Shown: positions 1-8,244, counted from the first letter of the stretch. The stretch is DNA of 21,684 nt from Solirubrobacterales bacterium (GCA_016215085.1 JACRMD010000149.1:1-21684); one strand, 5' to 3'. Made by a program: numbers and translations. The notes: generated by a model not told the origin, from the sequence alone.

Positions 1-1479
1 GGACACCGTCGGGTTGGCGGTGCCGAAGGGTGCGAGGCCGGCGAGCTCCTCCGCCAGGGCGAGGCCGAGGTCGTCGCCGCCGACGACCGCGTCGACCCGC
101 TCGACCGGCACGAGGTCCTCGGGCGCGAGGACCGCGGCGGCGTGGGCCTCGAAGGCGGCACGGAACGCCTCGAGCTCGGCGCGGGCGATGGTGCACCCCG
201 CCGCCGCGCGGTGGCCGCCGTGGCGCAGGAGGTGCGCCGCGCAGGCGTCGAGGCCGCCGAGCAGGTCGAACGCGGGGATCGACCGGCCCGAGCCGGTGCC
301 CTGGTCGCCGTCGAGCGCGATGAGGACGGCCGGGCGGTGGTGGCGCTCGGCGATCCGCGAGGCGACGATGCCGATGACGCCCGGGTGCCAGCCCTCGCCC
401 CACAGGACGTAGGCGGGCCGGTCGCCGAGCTCGGCGACCATCGCCTCGGCCTCGAACAGGATGCGCTGCTCGGTGTGGCGGCGGTCGGCGTTGGCCCGGT
501 CGAGCTCCTCGGCGATCTGCCGCGCCCGCTCGTCGTCCTCGGTGAGCAGCAGCTCGAGCGCCGCGTCGGCGCGGTGCAGGCGCCCGGCGGCGTTGATCCG
601 CGGCGCGAGGCGGAAGCCGATCGCCCGTGCGTCGACCCGCGAGGGATCGCACTTGGCGACGCGCAGCAGCGCCCGCAGGCCCGGCTTGCGCGTGCGGCCG
701 AGCGCCTCGACCCCCGCGCGCACCAGCCGCCGGTTCTCGCCGCGCAGCGGGACGCAGTCGGCCACGGTGGCCAGCGCGACGAGGTCGAGGTCGTCGTCGA
801 GCGGGTGCGGGCCGGTCGCGTCGCCGGCCGCCGCGGGCTGCCCCTCGCCGTGCGCGGCCTCGGCCAGCGCGCGCGCCAGCTTGTACGCCACCCCGCCCGC
901 GCACAGGTCCGGGCACGGGTAGCCGCGCACCGCCGGGTGCACGAGCGGCGCGTCGGGCAGCGCGCCGTCCGCGCGGGGGCTGTGGTGGTCGGTGACCACG
1001 ACCTCCATGCCCAGCGACCGGGCGAGCGCCACCTCCTGGATCGCCGTGATCCCGCAGTCGGCGGTGACCAGCAGCTTCGTCCCCCGCGCGTGCAGCCGCT
1101 CGACGGTGGCGACGTTGAGGCCGTAGCCGTCCTCGGTCCGGCTGGGCAGGTACCAGTCGACGTCGGCGCCCAGGCGCCGCAGCGCCCGCACGAGGATGGC
1201 GGTGGAGCACACGCCGTCGGCGTCGTAGTCGCCGTGGATCGTGATGCGCGTGCCGGCGCGGGCGTGGCCGAGGACGACCGCGACCGCCTCGTCGAGGCCC
1301 GGGAAGTCGCAGGTGCCGTGCTCGTCGGCCGCGTCCAGCCACGCCTGCGCCGCGGCGGCGTCCGCCAGGCCCCGGCGCACGAGCACCTGCGCCAGCGCGA
1401 AGCTGACGCCGAGGCCGTCGGCGAGCGCCAGCGCGGCGGCGCTGTCGCACGGCGGGACCTCGAGGCGCGCGGTGGGCAC
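1..1479 (-). CDS. recJ: RecJ, single-stranded-DNA 5'-3' exonuclease (3' end outside window)
   Basis: RecJ degrades single-stranded DNA 5' to 3' in recombination and repair and is a DHH-family metal-dependent phosphoesterase of the cytoplasm. Visible motifs, counted from the GTG at 1479, are DYDADG (84-89), VTADCG (138-143), VTDHH with the family DHH triad at 164-166, and a further conserved Asp in ATVAD (241). The DHHA1 domain follows with GGH (421-423), and PFGTANP lies at the left edge. The 493 visible codons have no stop. RecJ proteins are usually about 560-580 residues, so I infer that the C-terminal OB-fold lies outside. The GTG start lies 41 bases after the stop of the upstream membrane-protein gene. 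It has only a weak G-rich ribosome site, and the frame is open further upstream, so the start is uncertain. It is probably cotranscribed with secDF. Confidence 0.95.
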   Translation of the reverse strand, partial: MPTARLEVPPCDSAAALALADGLGVSFALAQVLVRRGLADAAAAQAWLDAADEHGTCDFPGLDEAVAVVLGHARAGTRITIHGDYDADGVCSTAILVRALRRLGADVDWYLPSRTEDGYGLNVATVERLHARGTKLLVTADCGITAIQEVALARSLGMEVVVTDHHSPRADGALPDAPLVHPAVRGYPCPDLCAGGVAYKLARALAEAAHGEGQPAAAGDATGPHPLDDDLDLVALATVADCVPLRGENRRLVRAGVEALGRTRKPGLRALLRVAKCDPSRVDARAIGFRLAPRINAAGRLHRADAALELLLTEDDERARQIAEELDRANADRRHTEQRILFEAEAMVAELGDRPAYVLWGEGWHPGVIGIVASRIAERHHRPAVLIALDGDQGTGSGRSIPAFDLLGGLDACAAHLLRHGGHRAAAGCTIARAELEAFRAAFEAHAAAVLAPEDLVPVERVDAVVGGDDLGLALAEELAGLAPFGTANPTVS

Positions 1480-1520
1480 CCCCGCAGACTCGCCGGGGCG
1501 CCGGACGGAAGCGCGGGGCC

Positions 1521-1793
1521 CTAGAGCTCGAGCGCCGGGATGCGGCGCCGCACGCCCTCGGCGTACGTGACGCCCATGCCGATGAGCGCGCCCGGGATGC
1601 CCTCGAGCGCGGTCAGCAGGTGCGTGTCGGACTCGCCGGGGATCGTGAAGCCGCTGATCATGAAGCCGACCACGAACGACCCGATGCACGCGCCGAGGAA
1701 CGCGCCCACGATGCCGCCCCAGTACCGGTCGGGCAGCCAGATCGTGAAGTGCCAGAGGGCGATGCCCATCATGATCCAGACGAAGGCACCCAT
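1521..1793 (-). CDS. Small membrane protein coupled to secDF
   Basis: This 90-residue protein has about three hydrophobic segments (roughly 3-18, 24-47 and 57-78), the last two rich in small residues with GxxGAxxG patterns, and ends in a short basic tail (VRRR). Its ATG shares a base with the secDF stop (TGATG), so translation is very likely coupled to secDF, and recJ follows 41 bases after its stop. The layout loosely recalls small Gly-rich integral membrane proteins of the GlsB/YeaQ/YmgE kind, but I do not recognise a family signature. Position suggests a protein made in step with the Sec accessory complex, or simply a membrane protein of unknown role. No catalytic motif is visible. Confidence 0.75.
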   Translation of the reverse strand: MGAFVWIMMGIALWHFTIWLPDRYWGGIVGAFLGACIGSFVVGFMISGFTIPGESDTHLLTALEGIPGALIGMGVTYAEGVRRRIPALEL

Positions 1794-4711
1794 CAGCGCG
1801 GCCTCCCGTGGCGCTTGTTGCGCGACTTCTTGGGCTTGTCGCGCTTGTGGTCGTCCTTGAGCACGAGGTCCTCGGGCGAGGCGTCGGCCGTCGGGTCGGG
1901 CCCGGGCTCGGGCTCCGGCGCGATGTCGCGCTCCTGGGTCGCGGTGCGCGCCGGCCGCGGCGCCTGCTCGGTCTCGTGGGAGATGTCGCGCACCATGTCG
2001 TCGAACTCCGCCTGCGAGACGCGGCGCTCCGGATCCTCCGGCGCGGTGACGCGGCGCGGCGCGCGCTTGGGCCCGCGCGACTCGACGACCACGCCGTGGT
2101 CGGCGGTCGCGTACGCCGGGACCGCGCCGAGGTTGGCGAGGATCCGCGAGCGGCGCGCGCGGAACTTCTCCTCGCGCTCCTTCCAGTGCACGAGCACCGG
2201 GGACGCGATGAAGACCGACGAGTACGTGCCCGAGGCGATGCCGACGAGCAGCGCGAACGCGAAGTCCTTGAGGGTGTCGCCGCCGAAGAGCAGCAGGGCG
2301 AGCACCGGCAGCAGGGTGCAGAACGACGTGGCCAGCGAGCGGACGATGACCTCGGACATCGACCGGTTGACGATCTGCGAGAACGCGGCCCGCGGCATGC
2401 GCGGCGTGTTCTCGCGGATGCGGTCGAACACGATGATCGTGTCGTAGAGCGAGTAGCCGAGGATGGTCAGCAGCGCCGCGACCGTCGACGTCGTCACCTC
2501 CCGGCCGACGAGGGCGTAGATGCCGCCGGTGATGAGGATGTCGTGCGCCACCGCGATGAGCACCGGCACCGCGTACTTCCACTCGAACCGCAGCGCGATG
2601 TAGGCGCTGATCACGATCAGCGACGCGATGATCGCGATGATCGCGCTCTCCGCCACGCTCTGGCCGAAGGTCGGGCCGATCGAGCTGGACTGCAGCGCGC
2701 GCGGCTCGCCGAAGCGCTGCGTGAGCACCTGCTCGACGTTGGCGACCTTGTCGCCGGTCTCGCCGAGGGAGATCTGGAAGCCGTTGCCGTCGCCGCCGAG
2801 CTCGCGGTCGCCGGTGACCTTCTGGACCTCCGGGTTCTTGAAGCCGGCCTGCTGCAGCGTGTCGGAGATCTGGGTCTCCGTGGCGTTCTGCGTGAAGGCC
2901 GTCTTCACGCGCGTGCCCGACTCGAAGTCGATGCCGAAGTTCAGGCCCTTGGAGCCCAGCGCCATGGCGCAGATCACGAGGATCACGCCCGACATCGAGA
3001 AGAAGAAGCGCGACTTGCCGACGAAGTCGATGTTGAACCGCGACTTGTGCGACTCGCCGGCGCCGAGCATCGACGGGCTCTGGATGAAGCGCGAGCGCTG
3101 CATCGTGCCGAGCACCGCCTGGGTGGCGAGCACCGCGGTGAACAGCGAGGTCAGCGTGCCGATGCCCAGGACGAACGCGAAGCCCTTCACGCCCGCGGTG
3201 GCGAGGATGAAGAGGATGAACGCCACCATGAACGTGACGACGTTCGCGTCGATGATCGCCGACAGGCCCTTCTTGTAGCCCGTGGCGATGCCCGCCGCGA
3301 CCGATCTGCCGCCGCGGATCTCCTCCTTGACGCGTTCGAAGATGACGATGTTCGCGTCCGCCGCGACGCCGATCGTGAGGATCAGGCCCGCGATGCCCGG
3401 CAGCGTCAGCGTGATCGGGATCAGCTTGATCAGCGCGTAGAAGTAGACGGCGTAGATGATCAGCGCGCCGACGGCGATGACGCCGAGGATCCGGTAGAAG
3501 GCCAGCAGGAACAGCGCGACGATCACGAAGCCCGCGATGCCGGCGATCAGGCCCTGGTGCAGGGCCTGCTTGCCCAGGGTCGCGGAGACCTGCGACGAGG
3601 AGACCAGGTCGAGCTTGATCGGCAGGGCGCCGGTCTTGAGCAGGTTGGCCAGCCGCTGGGCGGACTTGATCTTGAAGCCGCCCGAGATCTCCGAGCCCGT
3701 GCGGCCGTCGATGCCGTCCGGGTTCTGCTGGAAGTCGATGTACGGGACGGAGATCAGCTGGTTGTCCAGCACGATCGCGAAGTGCTGGAACGCCGCCTGT
3801 GGGTCCGAGCCCGGCAGGAACTGGCGCTGGCCGCGCTGCGCGATCTCGCGCGTGGTCGCCTGCCACTTCTTCGCGCCCGAGCCGGTGAAGTCGAACGTGA
3901 CGTTGGGCTGCCCGGTGCCGCCGGGGCCGTTGTCGTAGTTCTGCTCGGGGTTCTTGATGTCCGTGCCGCGGAGGGCCGGATCGTCCTTGAGGATGTAGTA
4001 CGCGTCCGCGGCGGCGGCCTTGGCGGCCGGGTCGCTGTCGTCGGCCTCGGCCTGGACGATCACGTAGCCGCGCGGGACCTTGATGATCTCGCCGGGCCTG
4101 CGGTCCGCGTTCTCGCAGGAGGCCTTGAGGTCCGCCTCGGTCTCCTGCGGCCCGCAGACGATCCGCTTCTTCATCGGATCGGCGCCGTAGAAGAGGCCGT
4201 TGGTCGTGTCGTCGGGCTCGTTGGTCGCCTTGAACTTCGAGGCGGTCTTGACCGCGTCGTAGTAGGTCATCGTGCCCGAGCCGGGCTGGCCGGCCGCCGG
4301 GCCGCCGGTGACGTTCGCGTCGCTCGGCGCGGGCTTGCCGTTCTTGCCGAGGACCTTCGACTCCCAGTCGTAGAAGTACAGCTGGGCGGTGGTGCCGACC
4401 TGGGAGCGCGCGTCCTCGAGGTTCTTGACGTCGGGCAGCGAGACGTCGATCTGGTTCGGGCCCGAGCGCTGGATCTCCGGCTCGGCGACGCCCAGCTGGT
4501 CGACGCGCTCGCGCATGACGTCGATCGCGCGGTCGATGGACTCGGCGTTGACCTGGCTGAAGCGCGTCGGCTTGGCCTCGTAGACCAGCGAGACGCCGCC
4601 CTTGAGGTCGAGGCCGAGGCGCGACTCCTTCGTGACGATGACGACCGCCGAGGCGATCAGCAGCCCGGCGACGAGGAGCAGGATGAAGAGGTTGCGACGG
4701 CGGTCGGTCAT
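1793..4711 (-). CDS. secDF: SecDF, single-chain Sec translocon accessory protein
   Basis: SecD and SecF use the proton gradient to help pull exported proteins across the membrane at SecYEG. Here both halves are one 972-residue chain. The SecD half has an N-terminal membrane segment (8-26), the DLKGG motif (35-39), a large extracytoplasmic P1 domain up to about 390 with two closely spaced cysteines, and a five-helix bundle with the AADAN signature near 450-454 followed by IVIFER. The SecF half begins near 570, shows GIDFESGT at 593-600 and has its own helical bundle. From about 845 a charged, proline-rich cytoplasmic tail of some 125 residues ends in a Lys/Arg cluster. I chose the ATG at 4711 because the first membrane segment follows directly. 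The open frame extends 48 codons further into the upstream gene without family similarity. Fused SecDF is known from Bacillus, while many actinobacteria have separate genes. No yajC is nearby. Confidence 0.97.
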   Translation of the reverse strand: MTDRRRNLFILLLVAGLLIASAVVIVTKESRLGLDLKGGVSLVYEAKPTRFSQVNAESIDRAIDVMRERVDQLGVAEPEIQRSGPNQIDVSLPDVKNLEDARSQVGTTAQLYFYDWESKVLGKNGKPAPSDANVTGGPAAGQPGSGTMTYYDAVKTASKFKATNEPDDTTNGLFYGADPMKKRIVCGPQETEADLKASCENADRRPGEIIKVPRGYVIVQAEADDSDPAAKAAAADAYYILKDDPALRGTDIKNPEQNYDNGPGGTGQPNVTFDFTGSGAKKWQATTREIAQRGQRQFLPGSDPQAAFQHFAIVLDNQLISVPYIDFQQNPDGIDGRTGSEISGGFKIKSAQRLANLLKTGALPIKLDLVSSSQVSATLGKQALHQGLIAGIAGFVIVALFLLAFYRILGVIAVGALIIYAVYFYALIKLIPITLTLPGIAGLILTIGVAADANIVIFERVKEEIRGGRSVAAGIATGYKKGLSAIIDANVVTFMVAFILFILATAGVKGFAFVLGIGTLTSLFTAVLATQAVLGTMQRSRFIQSPSMLGAGESHKSRFNIDFVGKSRFFFSMSGVILVICAMALGSKGLNFGIDFESGTRVKTAFTQNATETQISDTLQQAGFKNPEVQKVTGDRELGGDGNGFQISLGETGDKVANVEQVLTQRFGEPRALQSSSIGPTFGQSVAESAIIAIIASLIVISAYIALRFEWKYAVPVLIAVAHDILITGGIYALVGREVTTSTVAALLTILGYSLYDTIIVFDRIRENTPRMPRAAFSQIVNRSMSEVIVRSLATSFCTLLPVLALLLFGGDTLKDFAFALLVGIASGTYSSVFIASPVLVHWKEREEKFRARRSRILANLGAVPAYATADHGVVVESRGPKRAPRRVTAPEDPERRVSQAEFDDMVRDISHETEQAPRPARTATQERDIAPEPEPGPDPTADASPEDLVLKDDHKRDKPKKSRNKRHGRPR

Positions 4712-4757
4712 GGCAGGCGGTGGCGGAGGGTAACGCCCCAGACCAACGGGCGGGAGG

Positions 4758-5207
4758 TCACCGTTCCGGCGTGAGGACGAGGAGGAGTCCTCCGTCGTCA
4801 TCGTACGCCGGGAACAGATCTGCAGTCGCGCGCGCGGGCAGATCGCCCTCCGCACGAACCTCGACCTGCTGGCCGAGCTTGCGCACGCCCCACTCGAGCA
4901 CCGTGCCGACGGGATCCTCCCCGTCCTGGAACTCGAGGCCCAGCACGTCGCGCACCGGACGCCCGATCACCTTCTGGTCGTCGAGCCCCGTGAGCTCGAA
5001 CGAGCCGCGGCCGCACGCGATGACCTTGCCCTGCTGGTCGCAGGCGAAGAACGCGGCGTCAGGCGCCGGGTAGTAGTCGTCGAGGAGCTCGAAGAGGAAG
5101 CCGAAGCCGCACTTCGAGCAGCCGCGCGGCTGGCGGCGGAAGCCGGCGTTGCGATCGGTCTGTGTGGTGCGGTTGCCGCAGTTGGGGCAGATGAACGTGT
5201 GGGCCAT
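4758..5207 (-). CDS. Zinc-ribbon plus PAS-like domain protein
   Basis: The 149-residue product begins with a four-cysteine zinc-ribbon pattern: CPNC at 7-10 and CSKC at 30-33, with basic residues between them. A PAS-like fold follows (about 48-147), recognisable from the PDAAFFACDQQGKVIACG opening, then FELTG, the IGRPVRDVLG helix segment and a final LLLVLTP strand. It has no output domain, so it may be a small sensor or an adaptor that binds nucleic acid or protein through the ribbon. The ATG at 5207 is preceded by GGAG nine bases upstream; an in-frame ATG 16 codons earlier lacks family-like sequence. It lies 46 bases upstream of secDF on the same strand and may share its transcript. Function is unknown; the domain calls rest on pattern recognition. 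Confidence 0.8.
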   Translation of the reverse strand: MAHTFICPNCGNRTTQTDRNAGFRRQPRGCSKCGFGFLFELLDDYYPAPDAAFFACDQQGKVIACGRGSFELTGLDDQKVIGRPVRDVLGLEFQDGEDPVGTVLEWGVRKLGQQVEVRAEGDLPARATADLFPAYDDDGGLLLVLTPER

Positions 5208-5227
5208 GGCGCGGGACTCCGGCGCAC

Positions 5228-5233
5228 AGGGTA
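5228..5233 (-). promoter_or_regulatory. Possible -10 hexamer for the zinc-ribbon/PAS gene
   Basis: Read on the minus strand the hexamer is TACCCT (TAnnnT). A start site about seven bases downstream would give a short leader that still includes the GGAG ribosome site. No clear -35 element is visible, so this is a weak inference. Confidence 0.3.
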
Positions 5234-5284
5234 GCCGGGCGTCCCGTCGCTTCACCTCCGCTCAACATGCCATCGTGCCGCGCG

Positions 5285-6133
5285 ATGGATGAGCCGGCAC
5301 CCGTCTCGCTCGCCGACGCCGAGGTCGCCGCGGGCATCGCGCGCGCCGCCCGCAAGGGCCGCGGCGCCGACCGCGCGCCCACGCTGGAGCAGCTTCTCGC
5401 CGCGTTCGGCGAGCACGAGCCCACGCCCGATGCGCGGCGCCGCGTCAAGGCGGCCCTGGAGGTCGCCGACGTCCGCGTCAAGCCCGACCTCGAGGAGGCC
5501 GCGCCGGGCCAGCGCGTGCTGCTGCAGGTCCGCGGCGGCGGGGGCAGCGGCTCGGGCCGCGCGCTGGGCGGGCTGCTGGCGCTGGCCGCCGTCCTCGCGG
5601 TCGCCGCCGTCGCGGCGACGATCGCCGGCCAGGACGACAAGAGCGCCGGCGACGACCTGCCCGCCGACACCGGCGTCTCGGTCACCGCGCCGCCGACCAC
5701 GCCGCCCGCGGCGACCACGGCGCCCGAGGACGGCGGCGCGACCGCCACCACGGCGCCCGAGGACGGCGCGACCACCACCACGACCACACCGGCCACCACG
5801 ACGCCCGCGGACGAGCCGTCGGCGGCCGAGCGGCGCGCGGCCGAGCGCGAGCGCCGCCGCCGCGCCGCCGCCCGCAAGCGCGTGACGGTGCGCCTGACCG
5901 CGACGCAGCCGACCTTCCTCTGCGTGGAGGACGAGGACGGCCTGCAGCTCTTCGGCGGCACGCTGACCGGCCGCCAGACGTTCAAGGGCGACGACCTGCG
6001 CTTCAACATCGGCCTCGCCTCGACCGAGGTGCGCGTCAACGGCAAGGTCGTGCCGCTGCAGGGCTCGCCGACCGGCATCCGCGTCACCCGCAAGGGCACG
6101 ACGGTGCTCGCGTCGGGCCAGCGGCCCTGCTGA
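5285..6133 (+). CDS. Single-pass membrane protein with RodZ-like C-terminal domain
   Basis: The 282-residue product has a cytoplasmic N-terminal region (1-90, helical, no recognisable DNA-binding motif) and one membrane segment (about 94-115). Next come a Thr/Pro/Ala-rich extracytoplasmic linker with a duplicated TTAPEDG unit, an Arg/Glu/Ala-rich stretch (about 180-198) and a compact beta domain (200-282). That last domain resembles the DUF4115 domain at the C-terminus of RodZ, with the pattern of aromatic, Glu-Asp-Gly, LFGGTL, FKGDDL and NIGLAS. RodZ links MreB to the cell wall and normally starts with a HTH_25 domain, which I cannot find here. I chose the ATG at 5285; an ATG six codons upstream is possible. 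The gene is divergent from the zinc-ribbon gene and its stop directly abuts the ruvB stop on the other strand. The role is inferred only as envelope-associated. Confidence 0.7.
   Translation: MDEPAPVSLADAEVAAGIARAARKGRGADRAPTLEQLLAAFGEHEPTPDARRRVKAALEVADVRVKPDLEEAAPGQRVLLQVRGGGGSGSGRALGGLLALAAVLAVAAVAATIAGQDDKSAGDDLPADTGVSVTAPPTTPPAATTAPEDGGATATTAPEDGATTTTTTPATTTPADEPSAAERRAAERERRRRAAARKRVTVRLTATQPTFLCVEDEDGLQLFGGTLTGRQTFKGDDLRFNIGLASTEVRVNGKVVPLQGSPTGIRVTRKGTTVLASGQRPC
5714..5768 (+). repeat. Two copies of a 22-base direct repeat inside the RodZ-like gene
   Basis: An identical 22-base unit occurs at 5714-5735 and 5747-5768, a 33-base period that keeps the reading frame and encodes the repeated TTAPEDG linker segment. 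It looks like in-frame duplication within low-complexity linker DNA. Confidence 0.8.
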
Positions 6134-7144
6134 TCAGAACAGCGGCTGCTCGGCCGGCGGCGCCAGCCCGAGGTGCCCGAATGCCCGCGGCGTCGCGACG
6201 CGGCCGCGCGGCGTGCGCTTGAGGAAGCCGCACTGCAGCAGGTAGGGCTCGTAGACGTCCTCGATCGTGTCCGCCTCCTCCCCCACCGTCACGGCGAGCG
6301 TCGACAGGCCGACGGGGCCGCCGGCGAACTTCTCGCACAGCGCCGACAGCAGCTCGCGGTCCAGGCGGTCGAGGCCGAGGTCGTCGATCTCCAGCAGGGC
6401 GAGCGCCGCGTCGGCCGCGGCGGCGTCCACCACCCCGGAGCCGCGCACCTCGGCGAAGTCGCGCACCCGCTTGAGCAGCCGGTTGGCCACGCGCGGCGTG
6501 CCGCGCGAGCGGCGGGCGACCGCGGCCGCGCCGCCCTCGTCGATCGAGCAGCCGAGGATCTGGGCCGAGCGGTGGACGATCTGGGTGAGCTCCGGCCCGC
6601 CGTAGGGCTCGAGCCGGTGCTGGATGCCGAAGCGGTCGCGCAGCGGCGTGGTCAGCAGCCCGGCGCGGGTGGTGGCGCCCACGAGCGTGAACGGCGGCAG
6701 GTCGAGCGTCACGACCCGCGCCCCGGCCCCCTGGCCGACGGTGATCGGCAGCTGCCGGTCCTCCATCGCCGGGTAGAAGGTCTCCTCCAGCGCGCGCGAG
6801 AGGCGGTGCAGCTCGTCGACGAAGAAGACGCTGCGCGGCTCCAGCGCGGTCAGGAACGAGGCGATGTCGCCCTTGCGCTCGAGCGCCGGGCCGGCGGTCT
6901 GCACGAACGGGACGTCGAGCTCGGCGGCGAGGATCTGCGCCAGCGAGGTCTTGCCCAGGCCGGGCGGGCCGGCCAGCAGCACGTGGTCCAGCGCCTCGCC
7001 GCGCGCGGTCGCCGCCTCCAGCGAGACGGCCAGCTGCGCCTTCAGCGGCTCCTGCCCGACGAAGTCCTCCAGGCGTCTGGGCCGCAGCGAGCGGTCGAGC
7101 TCGTCCTCGGGCAGCGCGTCGGGCGTCTGGATGCGCACGCTCAT
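6134..7144 (-). CDS. ruvB: RuvB, Holliday junction branch-migration ATPase
   Basis: RuvB is the hexameric AAA+ motor that, with RuvA, drives branch migration of Holliday junctions. The 336-residue length is typical. The N-terminal DRSLRPRRLEDFVGQ opening, Walker A GPPGLGKT (59-66), Walker B with DELHRL (110-115; the family usually has DEIHRL), the sensor-1 region GATTRAGLL, the arginine-finger region TPLRDRFG and the C-terminal winged-helix domain with GPVGLSTLA and EPYLLQ.GF are all present. Its ATG overlaps the ruvA stop as ATGA, so translation is coupled. The stop lies back to back with the stop of the convergent RodZ-like gene in a TGATCA palindrome, leaving no room for a terminator between them. 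Confidence 0.98.
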   Translation of the reverse strand: MSVRIQTPDALPEDELDRSLRPRRLEDFVGQEPLKAQLAVSLEAATARGEALDHVLLAGPPGLGKTSLAQILAAELDVPFVQTAGPALERKGDIASFLTALEPRSVFFVDELHRLSRALEETFYPAMEDRQLPITVGQGAGARVVTLDLPPFTLVGATTRAGLLTTPLRDRFGIQHRLEPYGGPELTQIVHRSAQILGCSIDEGGAAAVARRSRGTPRVANRLLKRVRDFAEVRGSGVVDAAAADAALALLEIDDLGLDRLDRELLSALCEKFAGGPVGLSTLAVTVGEEADTIEDVYEPYLLQCGFLKRTPRGRVATPRAFGHLGLAPPAEQPLF

Positions 7145-7725
7145 CGCCGGGCCGCCTTCAGCGCGCTGGCCAGGAGGTCCTCGGGCGTCTCGCCCTCGGC
7201 GCCCGCGAGCATCGCCTCGGCCTCCGGGATCGAGTAGCCCAGCTCGACCAGGCCGTCGCGCGCCAGCGTCCGCGGGTCGTCGCCGCGGCGGACGGTGATG
7301 GCGGGCGCGACGTCCTCGGGCACCCCGACCTTCTCGCGCAGCTCGACGACGATGCGCTCGGCGGTGCGCTTGCCGATGCCGGGCACGGCGGTGAGCCGCG
7401 CGACGTCGCCCGCGGCGAGCACCCCGACCAGCTCCCGCGGCGGGCCGCCCGAGAGCACGGCCAGCGCCATCTTCGGCCCCACGGACTGGACGCCGATGAG
7501 CAGCAGGAAGAGGTCGCGCTCCTCCTCGGTGGCGAAGCCGTAGAGCTGCAGCGCGTCGTCGCGCACGACGAGGTGGGCGTGCAGCGACACGACGTGGCCC
7601 ACCGCCGGGACGTGCCGGAGCGTCTCGGCCGAGACCGACAGCCGGTAGCCGACGCCCGAGGCCGTCTCGATGACGACGTGGTCGGGCCGGCGGACGGCGA
7701 CGTCGCCGGCGACGAGCGCGATCAC
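7141..7725 (-). CDS. ruvA: RuvA, Holliday junction DNA-binding subunit
   Basis: RuvA forms tetramers that bind the four-way junction and load RuvB. From the GTG at 7725 the protein has 194 residues, normal for the family. It shows the OB-fold N-terminal domain (1-63) with GVGYR, the first helix-hairpin-helix around 77-91 (IGVQSVGPKMALAVL), the second around 111-129 (LTAVPGIGKRTAERIVVEL), an acidic/flexible linker and the small RuvB-binding domain III (about 150-194, with LVELGYS). The GTG overlaps the ruvC stop as GTGA and the stop overlaps the ruvB start as ATGA. The three ruv genes therefore form one tightly coupled operon in the order C-A-B. Confidence 0.97.
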   Translation of the reverse strand: MIALVAGDVAVRRPDHVVIETASGVGYRLSVSAETLRHVPAVGHVVSLHAHLVVRDDALQLYGFATEEERDLFLLLIGVQSVGPKMALAVLSGGPPRELVGVLAAGDVARLTAVPGIGKRTAERIVVELREKVGVPEDVAPAITVRRGDDPRTLARDGLVELGYSIPEAEAMLAGAEGETPEDLLASALKAARR

Positions 7726-8222
7726 CGCGCGGCTCCCGCCACGGCGGCCACCAGCGGCGCGTGGTTGACGTGGCACACGCCCACGGCCAGCGCGTCGGTC
7801 GCGTGGTCGGGCAGCGGCTCGTCCGGCAGCCCGAGCACCGCGCAGACCATCCGCGCGACCTGGTCCTTGGCGGCCCGCCCGGTGCCGCAGACGGCCTGCT
7901 TGACCTGCTGCGGCGTGTAGGAGGAGCACGGCAGGCCCCGCTGCCCGGCGGCGAGCAGGACGACGCCGCGGGCCTGGCCGACGGCGAACGCGCTGCGGGC
8001 GTTGGCGCCGAAGTAGAGCTCCTCGAGGGCGACCGCGTCGGGCTCGTGGCGGTCCAGCAGCTCCGACACCTCTGCGAAGATCGTCGCCAGCCGCGCCTCG
8101 GGCGCGGTGCCGGCCGGGGTCTCCACGACGCCGCCGTCGAGCGCCACCAGGCGCCCGCCGCGACGGGCCACCACGCCGAAGCCGGTGTTGGCGATGCCGG
8201 GGTCGATGCCGAGGACGATCAC
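7722..8222 (-). CDS. ruvC: RuvC, Holliday junction resolvase
   Basis: RuvC is the dimeric endonuclease that cuts Holliday junctions symmetrically. The 166-residue product has the RNase H-like fold signatures: GIDPG with the first catalytic Asp at 7, ALEELYFG with the catalytic Glu at 67, and DHATDALAVG near the end supplying His140 and Asp143. The His/Asp arrangement matches the Thermus-type active site rather than the Asp/Asp of Escherichia coli. The start is GTG at 8222, chosen because the GIDPG strand begins immediately. It is the first gene of the ruvCAB operon and divergent from the GGDEF/HD-GYP gene; the 124-base gap holds short direct repeats and a possible -10. Confidence 0.97.
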   Translation of the reverse strand: MIVLGIDPGIANTGFGVVARRGGRLVALDGGVVETPAGTAPEARLATIFAEVSELLDRHEPDAVALEELYFGANARSAFAVGQARGVVLLAAGQRGLPCSSYTPQQVKQAVCGTGRAAKDQVARMVCAVLGLPDEPLPDHATDALAVGVCHVNHAPLVAAVAGAAR

Positions 8223-8230
8223 TCGGCGGC

Positions 8231-8236
8231 ATTCTG
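8231..8236 (-). promoter_or_regulatory. Possible -10 element of ruvCAB
   Basis: On the minus strand the hexamer reads CAGAAT and ends eight bases before the ruvC GTG. The same eight-base spacing occurs for TAGAAT before yebC. If used, the ruvCAB transcript would be leaderless or nearly so. The first base departs from TAnnnT, so confidence is low. Confidence 0.35.
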
Positions 8237-8244
8237 CGCGCTGG

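Noticed and set aside
142..1524. A 460-codon open frame on the plus strand opposite recJ
   Set aside because: Antisense to recJ, with no recognisable domain and a composition typical of shadow frames in GC-rich DNA.
1808..4774. A 988-codon open frame on the plus strand opposite secDF
   Set aside because: It lies fully antisense to the clearly homologous secDF gene and its product is a low-complexity string of Arg, Asp, Val and Leu. High GC leaves few stop codons, so such antisense frames are expected.
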